A DNA stretch of 34,409 bases from a virus. Positions 29,870-34,409 of the stretch are shown here, in pieces. Where the stretch lies: positions 1-34,409 of the IMG/VR virus record IMGVR_UViG_3300031963_000523; one strand, given 5' to 3'. Position numbers and translations under genes: made by a program. The notes beneath the pieces are model-generated. The model did no database searches. It was not told where the DNA came from and worked only from the letters and a program-made list of their open reading frames with translations. Each line of letters starts with the position of its first letter. Position 1 is the first letter of the stretch.

Positions 29870-31345
29870 ATGCCTTGGAACGGTAGTGGCGTTGTAAGCC
29901 TTTTGTATTCGTGGGTAGCCAGGCGAGACGCCGGATCCCCCACCAACATCATCGGCGCAACCGAGATGGACGCGCAGGATCAGGATCTAGCGGACGCCAT
30001 TGAAAACTGTGTGGCGCGCGACGGGCAGAATACAGCCTCCGCCAATCTCCCCATGGGCGGGTTCCTGCATACTAACGTGGGAGCCGCCACCCTCCGGGCC
30101 AATTACGGGAGAGTTGCTGAGTTGCAGGACGGCACCATCTGGAGAGCCGCAAGCCCTGGAGGCACAGGAGATGCAATTACGGGGACCATTACCCCCGCAC
30201 CCTCTACATACACCACAGGCATGAAAGTTTGGGTTGTTGCGCCTGGTGCAAATACGGTGACCAACCCAACCATCAATGTGAACGCCTTGGGCGCGAAGAC
30301 CATTCGGAAGCATCAAGGGGCTCTCACTGCCGGTGACTATGGGTCGGGCGATATTCTTTACATGGTGTATGACGGCACCGGCTTTGAACTTGTAAATCCG
30401 AAGTTTGCAACGCTTTCCGCTTCCTACCAGCCACTTGATGCAACTCTTACAGCGTTGGCCGGGATTACCTATACCAGCGGAACGCTTGTTCCTACTCTCA
30501 CAGCGGCTGACACGTTTACCCTCGCAGATGCGGCAACTTTTGTCCGCACTACGGGGTCGCAAAGCATTGCCGGCGCAAAAACCTTTTCAGACTCTGTAAC
30601 CGCAACCGCCCAAGCGAACCGATTTGGGACCGCAACAGGTTCCTATACTGCGCCATCCAACACCGGCATCAATATTCTACTCTACAACAATAGCGCGACC
30701 AACTATGCCGGGATCGGATCAGATACCTCCGGTCACATGTATTTTGTCACCGGCATAACCTCCCCCTCTACACGGTTCCAGATCACAAACGCAGGTTCGC
30801 TGTTGGATGCAAATCTGAACCCGATCCTTGCTTCAGGAAAAATTGCCGTTCCAGTTCCAGCATCTTCCATGGTCAGCAACACAACGAATGGAGCGGCCAC
30901 GGGCACAACTGAAACCTCTACCAACAAGGTCATGGTCCGCACCCTGGATTTCGACACGACGACGCAGGAAGGGGCGCAGTTTTGCATTCCTATGCCGAAG
31001 AGCTGGAATGAGGGCACGGTGACTTTCCAGCCCGTTTGGACAGCGGCTAGCGGTTCCGGTGGCGTTGTGTGGGAATTGCGTGCAGTCGCAATGTCTGACG
31101 ACGACGCACTTGATGCGGCATGGGGCACGGGGCAAACATCAACAGACACTCTCATCGCTGCAAACGACGTGCACACGGGGCCTGAGTCCGCGGCAATTAC
31201 CATTGCCGGCTCCCCAGCTGAAAACGATCTCGTTTTCTTTCAAATCCGCCGCAATGTCGCGGATGCCAGCGATACGCTTGGCGTTGACGCGCGCCTGATC
31301 GCCATTCGCCTGTTCATCACAACAAACGCCCCCAACGACGCTTGA
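29870..31345 (+). CDS. Tail fibre/receptor-binding protein
   Basis: A 491-residue protein with a GGAGG ribosome site. The N-terminal MPWNGSGVVSLLYSW and the ATEMDAQDQDLADAIENCVA segment are typical virion-attachment ends of tail fibres. A module near 100-180 (TGMKVWVVAPGANTVTNPTI, then GDILYMVYDGTGFELV) is common in fibres. The middle carries beta-helix-like Thr/Ser repeats. The C-terminal 160 residues (QFCIPMPKSWNEGTVTFQPV) form a probable receptor-binding domain. The downstream small gene and glycine-rich protein may be accessory parts. Confidence 0.82.
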   Translation: MPWNGSGVVSLLYSWVARRDAGSPTNIIGATEMDAQDQDLADAIENCVARDGQNTASANLPMGGFLHTNVGAATLRANYGRVAELQDGTIWRAASPGGTGDAITGTITPAPSTYTTGMKVWVVAPGANTVTNPTINVNALGAKTIRKHQGALTAGDYGSGDILYMVYDGTGFELVNPKFATLSASYQPLDATLTALAGITYTSGTLVPTLTAADTFTLADAATFVRTTGSQSIAGAKTFSDSVTATAQANRFGTATGSYTAPSNTGINILLYNNSATNYAGIGSDTSGHMYFVTGITSPSTRFQITNAGSLLDANLNPILASGKIAVPVPASSMVSNTTNGAATGTTETSTNKVMVRTLDFDTTTQEGAQFCIPMPKSWNEGTVTFQPVWTAASGSGGVVWELRAVAMSDDDALDAAWGTGQTSTDTLIAANDVHTGPESAAITIAGSPAENDLVFFQIRRNVADASDTLGVDARLIAIRLFITTNAPNDA

Positions 31346-31354
31346 GGAACACAT

Positions 31355-31537
31355 ATGTCTGAGCAAAAGAGGAAACTTGTGGCCATTATCGAAAACGGTT
31401 CTGTGGCCCGAGGCTATCTCACCATCCACTACGTCAATGAGGAAGGGCAGGAGACACGCACGCCACGTGACATTGACCTGACAAGCGAGCAAATTGATCA
31501 GATACGATCTGCTATTGAGACCGTCATCAGCGCATGA
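31355..31537 (+). CDS. Small fibre-associated protein
   Basis: A 60-residue protein between fibre and glycine-rich protein. The beta-like segment KLVAIIENGSVARGYLTIHY is followed by a helical end (SEQIDQIRSAIETVI). Its ATGA overlap with the next gene shows translational coupling. It could be a fibre assembly chaperone or minor tip subunit, which is inference from position only. Confidence 0.62.
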   Translation: MSEQKRKLVAIIENGSVARGYLTIHYVNEEGQETRTPRDIDLTSEQIDQIRSAIETVISA

Positions 31538-32166
31538 TCCAGTTTTCTCTTGTTACCTTTGGCGGCGGGGCTCCACCCTTCACTCCGGTGACAAACACAT
31601 ACACAACCGGAACCGCTGCCACTGAAACTGTACCCGTAGGTGCTACCAGTTGCGTCATCACGGTTCGAGGTGGCGGTGGCGCCGGCGGCAGGTCATCAAT
31701 TGCCGGAGGCGGCGGTGGTGGCGGCGGCGCTCGCGCTGTCAAGACAATCTCGGTCACCGGCGGAAACACGTTCACATACACGGTAGGTGGATCCGTGTTG
31801 GGCCGCGCCACCAACGGAACTGGTAACACCGGAAACGCGTCCACCGTATCGGGGACTGTTTCAGGTGGGTCTGTATCAATTACCGCTAATGGTGGCGGTG
31901 GCGGGATCAGCTCCGGCGGCGGATTGGGCGGCACTGCAACAGGCGGCGACACAAACACAAACGGTAGTGACGGTTCTGCTGGAAGCGGAGCGGGGTCGGA
32001 CGGACCAGGCGGAGACGGTGGAAACCCCGGGGGCGGCTTTGGCGGTGCTGGCGAAAACGGCGGGACTGCGTTTGCTGGATCGCCGCCTGGTGGTGGCGGT
32101 GGCGGCGCAACCAGTGGCACGTCTGGAGACGGCGCGCGTGGTCAGATTGTCTTTGCGTACACGTGA
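31534..32166 (+). CDS. Glycine-rich tail tip/adhesin protein
   Basis: A 210-residue protein with about 80 residues of N-terminal beta structure (TETVPVGATSCVITVRGGGG) and many Gly-rich tracts: GGGGGGGG near 61-68, then several GGGGG and GGxGG runs to the end. This matches the style of phage adhesins with polyglycine type II bundles, such as those at the tips of T-even-like fibres. The final RGQIVFAYT strand is typical of this type. It likely determines host range. A start ATGA overlap is present. Confidence 0.72.
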   Translation: MIQFSLVTFGGGAPPFTPVTNTYTTGTAATETVPVGATSCVITVRGGGGAGGRSSIAGGGGGGGGARAVKTISVTGGNTFTYTVGGSVLGRATNGTGNTGNASTVSGTVSGGSVSITANGGGGGISSGGGLGGTATGGDTNTNGSDGSAGSGAGSDGPGGDGGNPGGGFGGAGENGGTAFAGSPPGGGGGGATSGTSGDGARGQIVFAYT

Positions 32167-32174
32167 GGTCTGAA

Positions 32175-32681
32175 ATGGAACCTTCCTGGCTATCCGCGGC
32201 TCGGGCGGAAATTGGAGTGCGTGAATTTGCCGGCGCGCCTGACAACCCAAGGATCATCAAATACTGGAACGACGCCGGCCTTGCCAATGTCGCTGATGGG
32301 CAGGATGAGGTGCCGTGGTGCGCTGCGTTTGTAGGTGCCATGCTTGCACGATCGAGCATTCCTCACTCTGGCAAGGCAAACGCGCGCAGTTATGAGACTT
32401 GGGGGCGAAAGCTCAACTCCCCGGCTCTTGGGTGCGTGGTTGTGTTCTCGCGTCCGCCCCATGCGTGGCAAGGGCACGTTGCTTTCTATCTTGGATCCAA
32501 TAAGCCGAGCGGCCTCGTTCAAGTGATTGGTGGCAACCAATCGGACAGCGTGTCGATCGCTTCGTTTCACATGGATCGTGTTGTGGCTTTCAGGTGGCCG
32601 GCATCGCAGCTCGTCAAGCCTGAGTGGGTTGGTCCAATTGCGTTTGGTGCGGCAGCGCCGCTTTCAGAAAGAGAGGGGTAG
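32175..32681 (+). CDS. Endolysin, CHAP/NlpC-P60-like (TIGR02594 type)
   Basis: A 168-residue protein. ATG 32175 has GAGG at 6 bases and is preferred over the GTG at 32163. Cys49 in VPWCAAFVGAML and His101 in WQGHVAFYLG are the catalytic pair of the fold. The conserved IGVREFAGAPDNPRI, ANARSYETWGR and VIGGNQSDSVSI segments complete the family pattern. It would cleave peptidoglycan peptide bonds. No signal peptide is seen, so it needs a holin for access. Two holin-like genes follow immediately. Confidence 0.82.
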   Translation: MEPSWLSAARAEIGVREFAGAPDNPRIIKYWNDAGLANVADGQDEVPWCAAFVGAMLARSSIPHSGKANARSYETWGRKLNSPALGCVVVFSRPPHAWQGHVAFYLGSNKPSGLVQVIGGNQSDSVSIASFHMDRVVAFRWPASQLVKPEWVGPIAFGAAAPLSEREG

Positions 32682-32684
32682 GGA

Positions 32685-32909
32685 GTGAGTGACATAATTG
32701 AGCTTCATCGTGATGTGGGCAAGTTGGATGGGCAAATGAAAGCCCTGACCGTTCAGGTGGACAGGCTGGCGGAACAGGTGACAGCGCTGAACAACGTGCT
32801 CAACCAGGGAAAGGGCGCGCGCACGGTGCTGCTGGTTTTGCCGGCGATGATAGGTCTTACCACCGGCGCGCTTGGCTATTTTGGGATCAAACTGACCATT
32901 GGAAACTAG
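32685..32909 (+). CDS. Holin-like protein with N-terminal coiled coil
   Basis: A 74-residue protein starting at GTG 32685, with GAGAGGGG upstream. Residues about 5-40 are a coiled coil (DVGKLDGQMKALTVQVDRLA). One membrane segment lies at about 46-68 (TVLLVLPAMIGLTTGALGYF) and a short tail follows. The position between endolysin and a second membrane protein suggests a holin or antiholin; which one cannot be read from the sequence. Confidence 0.6.
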   Translation: MSDIIELHRDVGKLDGQMKALTVQVDRLAEQVTALNNVLNQGKGARTVLLVLPAMIGLTTGALGYFGIKLTIGN

Positions 32910-32919
32910 GAGAAAGACG

Positions 32920-33162
32920 ATGAACCTGAAGCTTGTTCTTGATGTGCTTGTTGGCGCGCTCAATTACTTTCCGGGCCTGAAGACAAAGGTTGCGGCTGTT
33001 GCGGCAGTCGTGTCAGCTTTGATTGTTGCCATCAGTGCAGCCCTTTCCGCTTTCGGCGCCGGCTTTGAGATCCCATACCTTAATGAGATCAATGCGGTGC
33101 TGATTGCGCTGACTGCGGTTGGTGCTGCAAACCAGCCCGGCAACAACCTTCCCAAGCCGTAA
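32920..33162 (+). CDS. Holin-like protein with two membrane segments
   Basis: An 80-residue protein. ATG 32920 has AGGAGA at a good distance and is preferred over the ATG at 32899. Hydrophobic segments at about 22-46 (VAAVAAVVSALIVAISAALS) and 57-74 (INAVLIALTAVGAA) are separated by a short loop, like class II holins. Stop and next start overlap (TAATG). The tandem order endolysin, holins, spanins is a normal lysis cassette. Confidence 0.65.
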   Translation: MNLKLVLDVLVGALNYFPGLKTKVAAVAAVVSALIVAISAALSAFGAGFEIPYLNEINAVLIALTAVGAANQPGNNLPKP

Positions 33163-33554
33163 TGCTTGGCTATCTAAAAATGGCGGGAGTGGGGCTAATT
33201 GCGGTCCTGCTCCTGCTCTCGGCATGGACCGTGCGCGGTTGGGCTGAAGACGCTTCAAAACTGAAAGCCGCGCGCGCGGCCCTTCAGGATGAAATCAAGC
33301 GGAGGATCTCCGTCGTGCTGGAGAAGAACCAAGCGCAACGGGAGCTGGTGCTTGTCAGGTCTGAACTCTCAGAGGCCAAGCTGGCGGCCGCTGAAGCCAA
33401 AAGAAACGCCGGCGTCAAAATCATAACGCGAACCATTAAAGCGAATGTGGCGGACAATCCTGATTGCAGCATTGATGAGCCTGTTGCCGGCCTGCTCAAC
33501 CGTGCCAGAGCCGGAGACCTGTCCGCCTCCACCACCGCTCCTGACAGCCCCTGA
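33162..33554 (+). CDS. Rz: Inner-membrane spanin subunit (Rz-like)
   Basis: A 130-residue protein with one N-terminal membrane segment (about 8-26, GVGLIAVLLLLSAWTVRGWA) and then a long periplasmic coiled coil (about 30-85). This is the i-spanin architecture. It is one half of the envelope-fusing pair that breaks the outer membrane in the last step of lysis of Gram-negative cells. The partner lipoprotein is encoded in another frame inside its 3' end. Confidence 0.78.
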   Translation: MLGYLKMAGVGLIAVLLLLSAWTVRGWAEDASKLKAARAALQDEIKRRISVVLEKNQAQRELVLVRSELSEAKLAAAEAKRNAGVKIITRTIKANVADNPDCSIDEPVAGLLNRARAGDLSASTTAPDSP

Positions 33555-33717
33555 GGGCCCTCTGGCGGCGGGTAGCTCGCTCCCGGCACCAATACCCCTC
33601 CCAGACCTTCTGACCGCCTACGTGCAGGATATTCAGCGCTTTGAGGCTCTGCGGGCGAGGCACCGAGAGTTGGCTGACTGGTCGGTGCAATGCGGAAAAG
33701 GGTCTGGCGAAAACTAG
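33445..33717 (+). CDS. Rz1: Outer-membrane spanin lipoprotein (Rz1-like), embedded start
   Basis: A 90-residue protein whose first 36 codons lie inside the Rz-like gene in another frame. A signal peptide with lipobox LLPAC puts the lipidated Cys at 17. A Pro-rich region follows (CPPPPPLLTAPEGPLAAG), and then a helical end. This is the usual o-spanin plan, tethering to the inner-membrane partner. The overlap arrangement strongly supports both genes. Confidence 0.78.
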   Translation: MWRTILIAALMSLLPACSTVPEPETCPPPPPLLTAPEGPLAAGSSLPAPIPLPDLLTAYVQDIQRFEALRARHRELADWSVQCGKGSGEN

Positions 33718-33920
33718 TGCCACCTATTTTCGCCGCATCTAAAGAAGAAAGTGGGCTGACGTTAGGGGTGACGCTCAAGGTGCCCGCACTCCCGAAACTG
33801 AGAACGCCTCTAAAGCAATAATTCGAAATTCGGCGCCTCTGAACTTCCGACGATAGCGCGTAGTGTGCCGTTCACTGCAGGACGGGATCGTCCAGCGTCA
33901 CTCTCGGAAGGAGTTCCAAC

Positions 33921-34172
33921 ATGCAAAACACGTCGAACCTAGTTACCGGAGCAATGCGCCCTCTGCTTGACCGGCTACGGGAATCACGCATCGGGATCAC
34001 TAGCGGCTACAAGCACATCAACGCTGGAGCGTTGAGGGTTATCAAGATCGGTAAGCGATCTTACGTGACCGATGAGGCGTGGGCGGATTTTATCCGAAAC
34101 CTCCCCTCCTACACGCCTCGCTCAAAATACACGCCTCGCTCAAAAGCGGCGGCCACGCGACAAGCGGATTAA
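33921..34172 (+). CDS. Excisionase/AlpA-like small helix-turn-helix protein
   Basis: An 83-residue protein with AAGGAG upstream. Residues about 14-62 resemble a winged/MerR-type helix-turn-helix: GITSGYKHINAGALRVIKIG, KRSYVTDEAWADFI. These are used by excisionases and small transcription activators. The C-terminus contains YTPRSK twice because of an exact 18-bp duplication. It lies about 200 bases after the lysis cassette. It could start a regulatory region beyond the window. Confidence 0.68.
   Translation: MQNTSNLVTGAMRPLLDRLRESRIGITSGYKHINAGALRVIKIGKRSYVTDEAWADFIRNLPSYTPRSKYTPRSKAAATRQAD
34110..34145 (+). repeat. Exact 18-bp tandem duplication inside the HTH gene
   Basis: TACACGCCTCGCTCAAAA occurs twice back to back (34110-34127, 34128-34145) and adds a second YTPRSK to the protein tail. 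The identity of the copies suggests a recent slippage event. Confidence 0.8.
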
Positions 34173-34182
34173 GCGAAATAAA

Positions 34183-34211
34183 GGCCGCGCCACCAAGAAG
34201 GTCGCGCGGCC
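34183..34211. repeat. GC-rich inverted repeat after the HTH gene
   Basis: GGCCGCGC (34183-34190) and GCGCGGCC (34204-34211) form a perfect 8-bp stem with a 13-base loop, 10 bases after the HTH stop. No T-run follows, so a standard terminator is not supported; it may act as an RNA hairpin or protein site. Confidence 0.6.
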
Positions 34212-34266
34212 AATGCCCTCAAATCAACAGCAGACTCGCCAAAGCCTGCACCATCGGAGAAGATCA

Positions 34267-34323
34267 ATGGATGCCCCATCCATAATCAATGCCGACAACG
34301 CCTTCAAGTCTGAAAGTTTTTAG
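34267..34323 (+). CDS. Possible 18-residue peptide
   Basis: An ATG with GGAG about 8 bases upstream opens MDAPSIINADNAFKSESF and stops at TAG. It could be a leader peptide or a truncated gene. Only the ribosome site supports it, so this is a weak call. Confidence 0.22.
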   Translation: MDAPSIINADNAFKSESF

Positions 34324-34331
34324 CAGTGGTG

Positions 34332-34407
34332 ACGGGTGGTGACCCGTGAAAACGGGTAAAAACCTTCGAACCGTCTTTCGTGAAGCGATATACCCTGTTT
34401 CACCCGT
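34332..34407. repeat. Phased ACGGGT/ACCCGT repeats
   Basis: ACGGGT at 34332, its reverse complement ACCCGT at 34342, ACGGGT at 34352 and ACCCGT at 34402 start exactly 10, 10 and 50 bases apart, all on one DNA face. The cluster may be an operator or origin element extending beyond the window. Confidence 0.5.
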
Positions 34408-34409
34408 CA

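Noticed and set aside
33878-33895. GGACG/CGTCC inverted repeat before the HTH gene at 33921, considered as an operator.
   Set aside because: Short stem with no second copy and no promoter placed around it.
1-34409. tRNA genes, CRISPR arrays and insertion sequences.
   Set aside because: No cloverleaf with a GTTCGAATCC-like arm, no regularly spaced repeats and no transposase were found by eye on either strand.

Overview
The window is the late (structural and lysis) half of a tailed-phage genome or prophage, read almost entirely on the + strand. It opens inside the terminase large subunit and closes just after the lysis cassette. The gene set is podovirus-like and P22-related in plan: an 831-residue portal with a long C-terminal coiled coil, an acidic scaffold, an HK97-fold-type coat protein, a gp4-like head-tail adaptor, a gp10-like tail nozzle and several large Ala/Gly-rich internal (ejection) proteins. 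There is no tape measure, tail tube or sheath. The moderately high GC content and the style of the proteins suggest an alphaproteobacterial host; this is inference. No integrase, early replication genes or attachment site are in view.

Layout. 3-1687: terminase C-terminus, then a probable ADP-ribosyltransferase. 1695-1883 (-): a small secreted protein with its own promoter. 2035-5509: glycine-zipper protein, small structural protein, portal. 5511-8702: putative surface module (beta proteins, a Kelch-like protein, a coiled-coil peptide, a repeat/coiled-coil protein). 8702-10184: four small accessory proteins, then terminator 1. 10294-12898: scaffold, major capsid and probable decoration protein, then terminator 2. 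12965-13767: three small tagged proteins. 13771-15846: a glycosyltransferase/DUF115/FkbM-methyltransferase fusion. 15906-17862: head completion and adaptor genes. 17862-22262: tagged proteins, ejection-type protein, nozzle and a GNAT acetyltransferase. 22263-28772: S74-ended protein, three Pro-rich proteins and two large internal proteins. 28769-29752 (-): a four-gene operon with an HTH regulator and a palindromic operator-like site in its promoter. 29870-32166: tail fibre and glycine-rich tip. 32175-33717: endolysin, two holin-like proteins, nested spanins. 33921-34172: excisionase/AlpA-like HTH protein. The right edge carries phased ACGGGT repeats.

The most unusual thing here is a dispersed protein system. 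Six paralogous small proteins (2035, 8702, 9777, 12965, 18290, 21936) share a plan of N-terminal segment, glycine zipper, charged loop, second glycine zipper and basic tail; four carry RD(I/V)FEKALD. A second short peptide, roughly S(T/I)(V/I)RxD(I/L)x(R/K)A(L/M/I), sits at the N- or C-terminus of at least seven otherwise unrelated proteins, with weaker versions in several more. Its codons differ from copy to copy, so the peptide rather than the DNA seems to be conserved. I infer a docking or packaging tag that brings cargo into the virion or ejection apparatus. Candidate cargo or modifying enzymes nearby include the ADP-ribosyltransferase, the triple-fusion sugar enzyme and the GNAT protein.
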